Of a stretch of 64,000 nucleotides of DNA, positions 48,697 to 56,600 are shown piece after piece (the first letter of the stretch is position 1; every line of letters begins with the position of its first letter). The translations under genes were made by a program, and so were the position numbers. Under the pieces are notes generated by a model that was given only the letters and a program-made list of their open reading frames with translations, did not search any database and was not told the origin of the DNA. Location of the stretch: the NCBI GenBank assembly GCA_934589525.1, contig CAKTOB010000007.1, forward strand, positions 31,617 to 95,616, given 5' to 3'. The DNA comes from an uncultured Oscillospiraceae bacterium. GTDB taxonomy: Bacteria; Bacillota; Clostridia; Oscillospirales; Oscillospiraceae.

Positions 48697-49740
48697 ATGC
48701 AGCTATTTTCCAATGACCTGGGTGTGGACCTGGGAACATCGAATGTACTGATTTATGCCGACGGAAAGGGACTGGTGGTCCGGGAGCCCTCTGTTGTGGC
48801 GGTGGACAGAAACACCGGTAAAATTCTTCAGGTCGGCTCCGCCGCCCGGAATATGCTGAACCGGACCCCCGGCAACGTGGTGGCCATGCGTCCGCTGAAG
48901 GACGGCATTATTTCCGACCACGAAATGACCGTGAAAATGCTGAGCGAAATGTTCAAAACCGCCACCAAGGCTTCTATTTTTACCCCCAAGCCCCGTGTGG
49001 TCGTCAGTGTTCCCAGCGGTGTTACCGAGGTAGAGGAACGCAGCGTGATCAACGCCGCCATTGAGGCCGGTGCCCGCCGTGTGTTCCTGATCGAAGAGCC
49101 TCTGGCAGCGGCTCTGGGTGCGGGGCTGAATATCAAGGACCCCAACGGCCATATGGTGGTGGATATCGGCGGCGGCACCACGGACATTGCCGTGCTGAGC
49201 ATGAACGGCGTTTCCGTCTCATCCTCCTTAAAAATGGCGGGTGATGCCTTTGACGAGGCCATTGCCCGGTATATCCGCCGTCAGCACAACATGGTGGTGG
49301 GCCAGGTCACCGCCGAGGAAATCAAAATCCAGATCGGTGAGGTCTATCCCCGGAATGAGGAACTGACTATGAACGTCAAGGGCCGGGATTCCAAGACCGG
49401 TATGCCGAAGATGGTGACCATCAGCTCCAAAGAAATCTATGAGGTTCTGCGCCGCCCCGCCCGGATGATCGCCGATGAAACCATGGCGGTACTGGAACAG
49501 GCCAGCCCGGAGCTGGTCAGTGACGTGTCCGAAAACGGCATCACCCTGACCGGCGGCTCCAGCCAGCTCTGGGGATTTGCGGAGCTTCTCATGGAGCGCA
49601 CCGGCATTCCCTGCATCGTTGCCGATGACCCGGATTCCTGCACGGCCTACGGCTGCGGCAAGAGCCTGGCCTGGATCAACAACATGGAAGAAGGCCCCAT
49701 CAACATCGCCCGGAAGCGGGCAATGAAGAGCGGCCTGTAA
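48697..49740 (+). CDS. mreB: MreB/Mbl-family actin-like protein
   Basis: This 347-residue protein starts at ATG 48697 behind GCGGAGG. Actin-fold phosphate loops DLGTSNVLIY and DIGGGTTDIAVLS are present, with TGGSSQLWG later. MreB/Mbl filaments guide the elongation machinery under the membrane. No mreC or mreD follows; a strong terminator comes right after, so Mbl or another paralogue is possible. A small GCGCC/GGCGC hairpin (48672-48685) lies just upstream. Confidence 0.94.
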   Translation: MQLFSNDLGVDLGTSNVLIYADGKGLVVREPSVVAVDRNTGKILQVGSAARNMLNRTPGNVVAMRPLKDGIISDHEMTVKMLSEMFKTATKASIFTPKPRVVVSVPSGVTEVEERSVINAAIEAGARRVFLIEEPLAAALGAGLNIKDPNGHMVVDIGGGTTDIAVLSMNGVSVSSSLKMAGDAFDEAIARYIRRQHNMVVGQVTAEEIKIQIGEVYPRNEELTMNVKGRDSKTGMPKMVTISSKEIYEVLRRPARMIADETMAVLEQASPELVSDVSENGITLTGGSSQLWGFAELLMERTGIPCIVADDPDSCTAYGCGKSLAWINNMEEGPINIARKRAMKSGL

Positions 49741-49747
49741 ATGTAAA

Positions 49748-49796
49748 AAAATTTGCCGCGGCACGAGGATGCATTCTCGTGCCGCGGCAGTATTTT
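49748..49796. terminator. Bidirectional terminator after mreB
   Basis: A perfect 14-bp stem (49754-49767 with 49776-49789) has T runs on both outer sides, serving mreB and the convergent lipoprotein gene. Confidence 0.93.
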
Positions 49797-51739
49797 TACG
49801 AAAGCTTCGTCACAAGGCAGAGGTACAGGTTTCTGCGGGTGAGGGCTGTGGCGCATTTTTGGCACAGATAATCGGTTTTGAGGATCCCTTCTGGATAGTT
49901 TTCAGGGGTGCCGCACCGGGTACACAAAGGCGTGCGGACCTGCTTTTTCTCAAAGACCCACCAGCGCACGTTGTTGGGAAAAATATTTTTCCAGGAATGC
50001 CGGTCCAGCTTGTGGGCGGGCAGTTTTTTATAATTGTAGATGTTGGAGTCCCGGACCTGAATGCCATCTTCGTCGATTTTTTCCAGAACGATGTAATGGC
50101 CCTTGCTGGTCCAGTAGCCGTAGTTTTGCAGCGACACCACCACATGGCCATCCTTCAGAGCCTGCAACGCCTCGTCACCGCTATACAGCTTATTGATGAC
50201 AAAGTATCCCATATTGCAGGGTTCGTTGATGAAGATCATGCCGTCGGTTCCGTCGGGATGGCAGTAGGAGCCGTAGCGTCTGCACATTTCCGGAGGCGTC
50301 AGCTCCGTATCCGTCATGTAGGTAGAGAGCATGGAAAGGGAAGTGATGCCGCAGCCGTAGGTCCGCAGGGGGTAGTTGCCGTACCGGGTGACGCCGTAAT
50401 CCTGCTGCAAATACAGTGGGATCTCCGGGAAGCGCTCATGGGCGATGTCCTGGTAGAGCACGTCGGAGAAGGAGAACAGACGGTCCCCCGCAATGGGCAT
50501 CAGCCGGATGGCCCCGTAGGAAACGGTCATAGGGTAGGCTTCCCGGGCACGTTCCGCAAGGGCTTGCAGGTTGTCCGCCAGCAGCGACTGTTCTGCCTGG
50601 GCATAGGCCAGGGTGTGCCCTGCGGTATAGTAGAGCATATGGATGCCAAGAGGGGACTGCACCACGGTGGCATCGCCACTGACCCTTTCCTCGTCAAAGA
50701 GCCACTCCTCCAGCTCCAGAAGGAGGCTCCCTTTGGAAACATGGAGATAGGTGCCGCCTAAAAGCCGGGTGGCCTCGTCTTCGGTATAGTCATAGGCCAT
50801 CTGGCCGAAGGTGCCTTCGCTTTTGCGGAAGTACCCCTTCCATTTGGAGACCAATTTTTCAGCCCGCTGACGGCAGTCCTCCAAAGTTTCACCGTCCTCC
50901 GGCGTTAAAAGAACCTGATGAAAGTCTGCATAAGGTACCTGGGCATCTTTTTCCTGATTCTTGTCCGCAGCCGCCTGAATGTCCGCTTCCTCCGGTTTCA
51001 GGTAGTCGCCCATGGTGGTAAGGTACATATAGCCCCAGTTGTAGACCTTGGCACTTTCCACCAGAGTCTCCAAGGAAACGCCGCACAGGCTTTGGGCCAG
51101 CTCCTGACCGGAGGGGAACCCCAATTCTTCAGCCAGATCCTCAAAAACCTGGGGCAATTCCTCCAGATATTTTTGGTGCATGGAGTTGGGGGTATAGCCC
51201 GGGGTGTAGCGGTACATGTATTTGGTGGCGGGCATGCCTTTCATATATTCTTCATAGGAGCCCTCGCTGGGGGCATATTCCGGCTCCACAGGCAGGCCTT
51301 CCGCCTGGGATAAAGCCACCAGGGCCTGGGCCGTATGCCAGGAGGACAGGGCCTCCTTTAGAAAATACTGCTGCCAGGAATGGACCGTGTCGTCAATGGG
51401 GCAGCTCTGGGTGTCCAGATTCCGGGAAAGGTCCGGCTTTTGAGCAGGGGCACCCTGAAAATAAGAGCCGATGGCGCAAAGATAGTAAAATTGCAGTTCT
51501 CCGTTTGTCAGGTTGGTTTCGCCCACCTTGGCAATCAGTTCCTGGTTGAGTGTGACGGAAGAATAGCTCCCCTTACAGGTCACATCCTGGGGATTCCCGT
51601 CAGGGGGAGCGGTGGGTTCCTGGATGCTTTCCTGGGGGAATGTTTCCTCCTGTAAAGAAGGGGCATCCCCGGCGGAACAGCCGGACAGCAGCCCCAGGGT
51701 CAATAGGGCCGCAAGGAGAAGAGAGGTTCTTTTTTTCAT
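49796..51739 (-). CDS. Lipoprotein with foldase-like, C39-peptidase-like and zinc-ribbon regions
   Basis: This is a 647-residue protein starting at ATG 51739 behind GCAGGTGAG; the frame extends upstream through the promoter. The lipobox LLSGC is near residue 20. Residues about 50-410 resemble PrsA/SurA-type foldases, including a PpiC-like stretch (VPYADFHQVLLTPEDGETL ... SPLGIHMLYY). Residues about 440-595 resemble a C39 papain-fold peptidase: Cys463 (TYGCGITSL), His548 (SKGHYIVLEK) and Asp564. The last 45 residues hold CTRC ... CQKC, a zinc ribbon. It should act outside the membrane in protein folding or processing; no substrate gene lies nearby. Confidence 0.75.
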   Translation of the reverse strand: MKKRTSLLLAALLTLGLLSGCSAGDAPSLQEETFPQESIQEPTAPPDGNPQDVTCKGSYSSVTLNQELIAKVGETNLTNGELQFYYLCAIGSYFQGAPAQKPDLSRNLDTQSCPIDDTVHSWQQYFLKEALSSWHTAQALVALSQAEGLPVEPEYAPSEGSYEEYMKGMPATKYMYRYTPGYTPNSMHQKYLEELPQVFEDLAEELGFPSGQELAQSLCGVSLETLVESAKVYNWGYMYLTTMGDYLKPEEADIQAAADKNQEKDAQVPYADFHQVLLTPEDGETLEDCRQRAEKLVSKWKGYFRKSEGTFGQMAYDYTEDEATRLLGGTYLHVSKGSLLLELEEWLFDEERVSGDATVVQSPLGIHMLYYTAGHTLAYAQAEQSLLADNLQALAERAREAYPMTVSYGAIRLMPIAGDRLFSFSDVLYQDIAHERFPEIPLYLQQDYGVTRYGNYPLRTYGCGITSLSMLSTYMTDTELTPPEMCRRYGSYCHPDGTDGMIFINEPCNMGYFVINKLYSGDEALQALKDGHVVVSLQNYGYWTSKGHYIVLEKIDEDGIQVRDSNIYNYKKLPAHKLDRHSWKNIFPNNVRWWVFEKKQVRTPLCTRCGTPENYPEGILKTDYLCQKCATALTRRNLYLCLVTKLS

Positions 51740-51779
51740 AGGCTCACCTGCATTGTCTTTTTTTGTAGAACGCAGGATA

Positions 51780-51808
51780 AGTTTACCATAATCTGTTACG
51801 CTGTGCAA
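51780..51808 (-). promoter_or_regulatory. Promoter of foldase/C39-like lipoprotein
   Basis: On the minus strand TTGCAC (51803-51808), a 17-base spacer and TAAACT (51780-51785) preceded by TGG. Confidence 0.78.
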
Positions 51809-51818
51809 GAGGAAAAGC

Positions 51819-51858
51819 AAAAAATAAGAACCACCCCGGATTTTTTTCGAGGTGGTTC
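51819..51858 (-). terminator. Terminator of yebC
   Basis: On the minus strand an 11-bp stem (51848-51858 with 51828-51838, one mismatch) is followed by a T-rich run (51819-51827). Confidence 0.85.
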
Positions 51859-51871
51859 CTGAAAAGTGATC

Positions 51872-52606
51872 TTATTCCTGTTCCCAGTTGTGCCAGGTGT
51901 TCTGAACGTCATCGTCGTCTTCGAACAGGTCCAGCATTTTTTCCATTTTGTCAGCGTCCTCCGGGGAGAGCTTCACATAATTCTGGGGCACCATTTCGAT
52001 CTGCGCAGAGACAAAGCTGTACTTCTTGGCACTCAGCGCATCTGCCACGGCGTTGAAATCATCGGGGGCGGTGTAAACGGTGAACACGTCGCCGTCGGCC
52101 TCAAAGTCATCGGCGCCGCAGTCCATGGCGTCCATCATGACCTGATCTTCCTCGTAGTCGCCGTCCTCGTTGTCAATGACCAGAACGCCCTTCTTGTCAA
52201 AGCTCCAGCTGACGCAGCCGTTGGCGCCCAGGTTTCCGCCGTACTTGTCGAAGTGGTGACGGACGGAGCCGGCGGTACGGTTCCGGTTGTCGGTCATGGC
52301 TTCTACGATCACGGCAACGCCGCCGGGGCCATAGCCTTCATAAGTAATGGATTCGTAGTTGTCACCGCTGCCGGCGGAGCTGGCCTTTTCCAGTACCCGC
52401 TTGATGTTGTCATTGGGCATGTTGGCGGCCTTGGCCTTGGTGATGACGGTGGCCAGACGGGAGTTGTAGGTGGGATCGGCAGAGCCGCCGCCTTCCTTTA
52501 CAGCCACGATCATTTCCTTTGCGATTTTCGTAAAGGAAGCGGCACGCTTGGCATCCTGCGCGCCCTTGGTTTTCTGAATGTTATGCCATTTGGAATGTCC
52601 GGACAT
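51872..52606 (-). CDS. YebC/PmpR-family protein
   Basis: This 244-residue protein starts at ATG 52606 (MSGHSKWHNIQKTKGAQDAK, the invariant family start), behind AGGGAAG. It matches the three-domain YebC/TACO1 fold. Members were first described as DNA-binding regulators and more recently as translation factors that help ribosomes at proline-rich stretches. A plain promoter is just upstream, so it is a single-gene unit. Confidence 0.95.
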   Translation of the reverse strand: MSGHSKWHNIQKTKGAQDAKRAASFTKIAKEMIVAVKEGGGSADPTYNSRLATVITKAKAANMPNDNIKRVLEKASSAGSGDNYESITYEGYGPGGVAVIVEAMTDNRNRTAGSVRHHFDKYGGNLGANGCVSWSFDKKGVLVIDNEDGDYEEDQVMMDAMDCGADDFEADGDVFTVYTAPDDFNAVADALSAKKYSFVSAQIEMVPQNYVKLSPEDADKMEKMLDLFEDDDDVQNTWHNWEQE

Positions 52607-52651
52607 TGGATAATCTTCCCTTTCTGGAATGTTTTCAAAAATGTTCAATCT

Positions 52652-52680
52652 ATTATAGCGCCATTCTCAGAAAAAATCAA
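52652..52680 (-). promoter_or_regulatory. Promoter of yebC
   Basis: On the minus strand TTGATT (52675-52680), a 17-base spacer and TATAAT (52652-52657). It lies just past the nif3 stop. Confidence 0.85.
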
Positions 52681-52684
52681 CGGG

Positions 52685-53452
52685 TTATCCGAAGAATTTC
52701 ATACAATCTCTGTGCTTTTGAGAAATTTGCACCTCCAGCTCCGGAAAAGCCCGGCGCAGGGTGTCCGCCAGCACGGCGCAAACGGGATTCTCCGTGTAAA
52801 AGTGGCCCGCGTCAATGAGATTGATTCCGAAGTCCTGGGCATCCCAGAACTGGTTGTATTTGATGTCGGAGGTCACAAAGGTGTCGCAGCCGCTGTTTAC
52901 AGCCTCTTGCAGCTCCGAGCCGCAGGCACCGCCGCCTACGGCGATACGGGTGCAGGGCTTCCCGCCGTCACAGTACCGCAGGCCCGGGCAGCCCAGAGCA
53001 TCCCGGACGCTTTCCAGGAATTGCTCCAGGGGCTGGGGAGCTATGGTTCCTCGGCGGAGCAGTCCTTCCGCGCCGATGGGCTCTACATGTTGCAGCCCCA
53101 AAACCTGGGCCAGCCGGTCATTGACACCGCCTTTCGCAAGATCCAGGTTGGTGTGGCAGCTATAGAGGGTCCGTCCCCCGCGGATCAGCATGGAGGCGGC
53201 ACGGCCCTGGGCGGTGTCTTCGTTGATACTGGAAGCGGAGGGGAAAAACAGAGGATGGTGGGTCACGATCAGTTCCGCGTCCATCTCCTCTGCCTCCCGG
53301 CAAACCTCCTCAAAGGGGTCCAGGGCCACCAGAACCCGGTTTACCGCCCGATTCCGGCTTCCCACCTGCAATCCGCAGTTGTCCCAATCCATGGCCAGAG
53401 CCTGGGGGGCCAATGCGTCCAAAACGTCAAAGATCTCCTGTGTAGTCCTCAT
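52685..53452 (-). CDS. Nif3-like dinuclear metal centre protein
   Basis: This 255-residue protein starts at ATG 53452, overlapping the trmK stop by four bases; a long upstream extension runs inside trmK and is rejected. Metal-binding signatures include IVTHHPLFF near residues 62-70 and CHTNLD near 99-104, and the C-terminal part has DAGHFYTE. The family (DUF34/NIF3) binds two metal ions; activities reported for members include GTP cyclohydrolase-like hydrolysis, but the role is unsettled. Pairing with trmK is common in Firmicutes. Confidence 0.94.
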   Translation of the reverse strand: MRTTQEIFDVLDALAPQALAMDWDNCGLQVGSRNRAVNRVLVALDPFEEVCREAEEMDAELIVTHHPLFFPSASSINEDTAQGRAASMLIRGGRTLYSCHTNLDLAKGGVNDRLAQVLGLQHVEPIGAEGLLRRGTIAPQPLEQFLESVRDALGCPGLRYCDGGKPCTRIAVGGGACGSELQEAVNSGCDTFVTSDIKYNQFWDAQDFGINLIDAGHFYTENPVCAVLADTLRRAFPELEVQISQKHRDCMKFFG

Positions 53453-54117
53453 AGTCCTTCCTCCAATGCACAAAGCTCCTGATATGCCTCCGTTTCCCAG
53501 GGGTCCGGGTTGGATTTGTGGTTGACGGAGAGCCCCAGGTGGTCCCGAACCCAGGCGATGTATTCCGGCAGCAGGGGGGCCTTCCCGCTCAGAAGCGCCG
53601 GGGAAACATAACACTGGCCCGGGGTCAGAGGCTCGCCGGGCCCCCAGAAGGCCTCCAGCACGGTGTACAGAAACCGCCCGTCCCGCAAAACCTGCTCCCG
53701 GCGGATGGTCCAGCCGGTTTGACTCAGATATCGGCGCAGCATGGGGGTCTTGGACTGGCACTGTAAAATCAGCCGATAGCGTTCATCCCGCAGCCAGGGG
53801 GCTTTTTCCAGAATGGAGATCATCACATCCGCCCCCATCCCGGCGCAGACCAGGGTGTCAAAATCCCGGGGCAGGGCCTGAACACCGTCGGAAAGGTAAA
53901 AAGAGATGTGCTGAGATACCCCGTATTTATTGGCGTTTTTCACGGCGCTGTCCAGGGGCCCCGGCCGGATGTCCGAGGCGTAGACCTGGCGGGCCAGACC
54001 GGTTTCCAGCAAATGGATGGAAAGATACCCGTGGTCGCAGCCCACATCCGCCACCACTGCCCCGGGGGAAACATAGTCGCAGCAGGCCAGAAGCCGCTGA
54101 GAGATTGGCAATTTCAT
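53449..54117 (-). CDS. trmK: tRNA (adenine22-N1)-methyltransferase TrmK
   Basis: This 222-residue protein has the SAM-binding motif VADVGCDHGYLSIHLL near residues 22-37 and CAGMGADVMISIL later. The family methylates N1 of A22 in tRNAs of Gram-positive bacteria. It is coupled to nif3 by a 4-base overlap. The C-terminal region (about 165-222) is helical. Confidence 0.93.
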   Translation of the reverse strand: MKLPISQRLLACCDYVSPGAVVADVGCDHGYLSIHLLETGLARQVYASDIRPGPLDSAVKNANKYGVSQHISFYLSDGVQALPRDFDTLVCAGMGADVMISILEKAPWLRDERYRLILQCQSKTPMLRRYLSQTGWTIRREQVLRDGRFLYTVLEAFWGPGEPLTPGQCYVSPALLSGKAPLLPEYIAWVRDHLGLSVNHKSNPDPWETEAYQELCALEEGL

Positions 54118-54128
54118 AGTGTTCTCCT

Positions 54129-54162
54129 AAAAAACGGGAGCCAAGCGGCTCCCGTTCGTTTT
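54129..54162. terminator. Terminator of DUF1858 gene
   Basis: A perfect 10-bp stem (54133-54142 with 54147-54156) has an AAGC loop. A T run follows on each strand; on the minus strand it ends the DUF1858 transcript before trmK. Confidence 0.85.
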
Positions 54163-54390
54163 TTAGTTCTCGCCGTTGTTGGCTTCGTAGGCTTCCAGGA
54201 AGTGGTTCAGCTGGGCCAGGAAGGGCTCGCAGTCCACGCCGTGGACCATGCAGGCTTCCTCAACGGTCTCGCCCCGGGAAGAGGGGCAGCCCAGGCAGTG
54301 CATGCCGATGGCAAAGAACAGGGGGGCAGCCTGAGGTGCCACGTCCAGAATATCTCCGATAATGGTTTCCTTTTCGATTTTAACAGCCAT
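54163..54390 (-). CDS. DUF1858 small CxxC protein
   Basis: This 75-residue protein starts behind ATAGGAGG. It contains GMHCLGCPSSRGETVEEAC, with a CxxC pair near residues 32-35 and a third cysteine at 47. This matches DUF1858, a family of small proteins with a hydrid-cluster-type or redox-like motif found in anaerobes. A metal or redox role is likely but not shown. It has its own promoter and terminator. Confidence 0.9.
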   Translation of the reverse strand: MAVKIEKETIIGDILDVAPQAAPLFFAIGMHCLGCPSSRGETVEEACMVHGVDCEPFLAQLNHFLEAYEANNGEN

Positions 54391-54422
54391 AATTATGACC
54401 TCCTATCATCTGTGTGTTGCCT

Positions 54423-54451
54423 ATTATAACCGCTTCCGACACAAATTACAA
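54423..54451 (-). promoter_or_regulatory. Promoter of DUF1858 gene
   Basis: On the minus strand TTGTAA (54446-54451), a 17-base spacer and TATAAT (54423-54428). Confidence 0.85.
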
Positions 54452-54536
54452 GAGCTTATTTTTCGGAAAGTTCCCGCATTCGACGGATTTTTGCGGAATC
54501 GGAAACATTCGCTTTGCTTTCCTTTTGGGGGCGTGG

Positions 54537-54565
54537 TTGACTTTGCCGGGAAAAACGGGTATAAT
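54537..54565 (+). promoter_or_regulatory. Promoter of topoisomerase operon
   Basis: TTGACT (54537-54542), a 17-base spacer and TATAAT (54560-54565): eleven of twelve consensus positions. Confidence 0.9.
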
Positions 54566-54605
54566 ATCCAAAATATAATAGGATATTTATGGCAGGTAAT
54601 TGATT

Positions 54606-56588
54606 ATGGCAAAAAAACAACAAGAACACTATGGAAATTCCAGTATTTCCATGCTGAAAGGAGAGGACCGGGTCCGGAAGCGTCCCGCGGTCATTTTCGG
54701 CTCCGACGATCTGGAAGGCTGCAAGCATGCGGTTTTTGAGATCCTCTCCAACGCCATTGACGAGGCCCGGGAGGGCTACGGCGATACCATCATCGTCACC
54801 CGTTATGAGGACCTGAGCGTTGAAGTGGAAGACTTCGGCCGTGGCTGCCCCGTGGACTATAATGAGAAGGAAAAGCGCTTCAACTGGGAGCTGGTTTTCT
54901 GCGAAATGTACGCCGGCGGCAAATACGGAGAGAACGGAGAAAACTACGAGTATTCTCTGGGCCTCAACGGTCTTGGCTCCTGCGCCACCCAGTATGCTTC
55001 GGAATTTTTCGACGCCACCGTCCGCCGGGATGGTTTTCGTTATGATCTGCACTTTGAAAAGGGCAGAAATGTGGGGGGCCTGAAAAAAGAGCCCACCGAC
55101 CGGAAAAAGACCGGTTCTACCTTCCACTGGCGGCCGGACCGGCAGGTCTTTACGGAAATCGACATCCCCGTGGAATACTTCCGGGATGTGCTGCGCCGCC
55201 AGGCGGTGGTCAACAAGGGCATCACTTTCCGGTTCCGCAATCAGGTAAAGGAAAAGTTCGAAATCGAGGAATTTTGCTACACGGACGGCATCCGGCAGTA
55301 TGTAGAGGAGCTGGTGGGGGACAACGCCTTCACCATGCCCGTATACTGGGAGACGGAACGCCGGGGCAGAGACGCGGACAACCGGCCGGAGATGAAGCTG
55401 AAGATCACCACTTCCTTCTGCTTCAGCAAGCAGATTTCCCACATTGAGTTCTACCACAACTCCTCCTGGCTGGAATATGGCGGCAGCCCCGATAAAGCCG
55501 TGCGCAGCGCCTTTACCGCGGCCTTTGACAAATTCCTCCGGGACAACAATAAATATACCAAAAGCGAAAGCAAAATCATTTTCCAGGACATTCAGGACAG
55601 CCTGGTGCTGGTGACCAACTGCTTCTCTACCATCGGCTGCTTTGAAAACCAGACCAAAAAGTCCGTCAATTCCAAGTTTACCCAGGAGGCCATGACGGCT
55701 TTTCTGAAAGAGCAGCTGCAAGTCTGGTTCATTGAGAACAAGCAGGAGGCCGAGCGGGCGGCAGAGCAGATTCTGGTCAACAAGCGGGCCAGAGAGTCGG
55801 CGGAGAAGACCAAGTCCACCGTCAAGAAAAAGCTCTCCGGAAATGTGGATATTTCCAACCGGGTCCAGAAATTCGTAGACTGCCGCAGCCGGGATACCTC
55901 CGTCCGGGAGCTGTACATCGTGGAGGGCGATTCCGCTTTGGGCTCCGTAAAAATGGGCCGGGATGCGGAATTTCAGGGCATTATGCCGGTGCGGGGCAAG
56001 ATCCTCAACTGCCTGAAAGCGGATTACAGCAAGATTTTTGCCTCTCCCATTATTACGGACCTGGTAAAGGTCCTGGGCTGCGGCGTGGAGGTCCAGGGAA
56101 AACGGGCAAAGGAGCTGTCCAGCTTTGATATTTCCGCCCTGCGCTGGAACAAGATCGTCATCTGCACCGATGCGGACGTTGACGGCTTCCAGATCCGCAC
56201 CCTGATCCTCACCATGCTCTACAGGCTCTGTCCCACTCTGATCCGGGACGGCTATGTGTATATTGCGGAGTCTCCTCTGTTTGAGATCACCTGCAAGGAC
56301 AAGACCTGGTTTGCCTATAACGAGCAGGAAAAGGTTCAGATCCTTAAAGAGCTGGAGGGGAAGAAGATCTCCATTCAGCGCTCCAAGGGTCTTGGCGAAA
56401 ACGACCCGGCCATGATGTGGATGACCACCATGAACCCGGAGACCCGGCGGCTGATCAAGGTCATGCCGGAGGACGCGGAGCGGACGGCCCATTACTTCAA
56501 TGTGCTGCTGGGCGATGGTCTCCAGGAGCGGAAGAATTTTATTGCGGAAAACGGCGCCAAGTATTTGGAGCTGGCGGATATTTCCTGA
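54606..56588 (+). CDS. parE: Type II topoisomerase B subunit, ParE/GyrB-like (divergent)
   Basis: This is a 660-residue protein starting at ATG 54606. The GHKL ATPase site is visible: VFEILSNAIDEA (Glu45, Asn49, Asp52), EDFGRGCPVDY and GLNGLGSCATQYAS. TOPRIM motifs follow: LYIVEGDSALGSV and CTDADVDGFQIRT. Compared with standard GyrB/ParE, several loops differ (GRGCPVDY for GRGIPVD; GLNGLG for GLHGVG). With the next gene it forms an A2B2 enzyme that passes one duplex through another. parE is chosen because the partner looks ParC-like and gyrase is probably elsewhere; this is not proven. Confidence 0.85.
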   Translation: MAKKQQEHYGNSSISMLKGEDRVRKRPAVIFGSDDLEGCKHAVFEILSNAIDEAREGYGDTIIVTRYEDLSVEVEDFGRGCPVDYNEKEKRFNWELVFCEMYAGGKYGENGENYEYSLGLNGLGSCATQYASEFFDATVRRDGFRYDLHFEKGRNVGGLKKEPTDRKKTGSTFHWRPDRQVFTEIDIPVEYFRDVLRRQAVVNKGITFRFRNQVKEKFEIEEFCYTDGIRQYVEELVGDNAFTMPVYWETERRGRDADNRPEMKLKITTSFCFSKQISHIEFYHNSSWLEYGGSPDKAVRSAFTAAFDKFLRDNNKYTKSESKIIFQDIQDSLVLVTNCFSTIGCFENQTKKSVNSKFTQEAMTAFLKEQLQVWFIENKQEAERAAEQILVNKRARESAEKTKSTVKKKLSGNVDISNRVQKFVDCRSRDTSVRELYIVEGDSALGSVKMGRDAEFQGIMPVRGKILNCLKADYSKIFASPIITDLVKVLGCGVEVQGKRAKELSSFDISALRWNKIVICTDADVDGFQIRTLILTMLYRLCPTLIRDGYVYIAESPLFEITCKDKTWFAYNEQEKVQILKELEGKKISIQRSKGLGENDPAMMWMTTMNPETRRLIKVMPEDAERTAHYFNVLLGDGLQERKNFIAENGAKYLELADIS

Positions 56589-56600
56589 TAGGAGTCCAGT

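Noticed and set aside
54456..56492. A 678-codon open frame on the minus strand opposite parE
   Set aside because: It lies fully opposite the topoisomerase B subunit and shows no recognised domain; the plus strand has a consensus promoter and conserved motifs.
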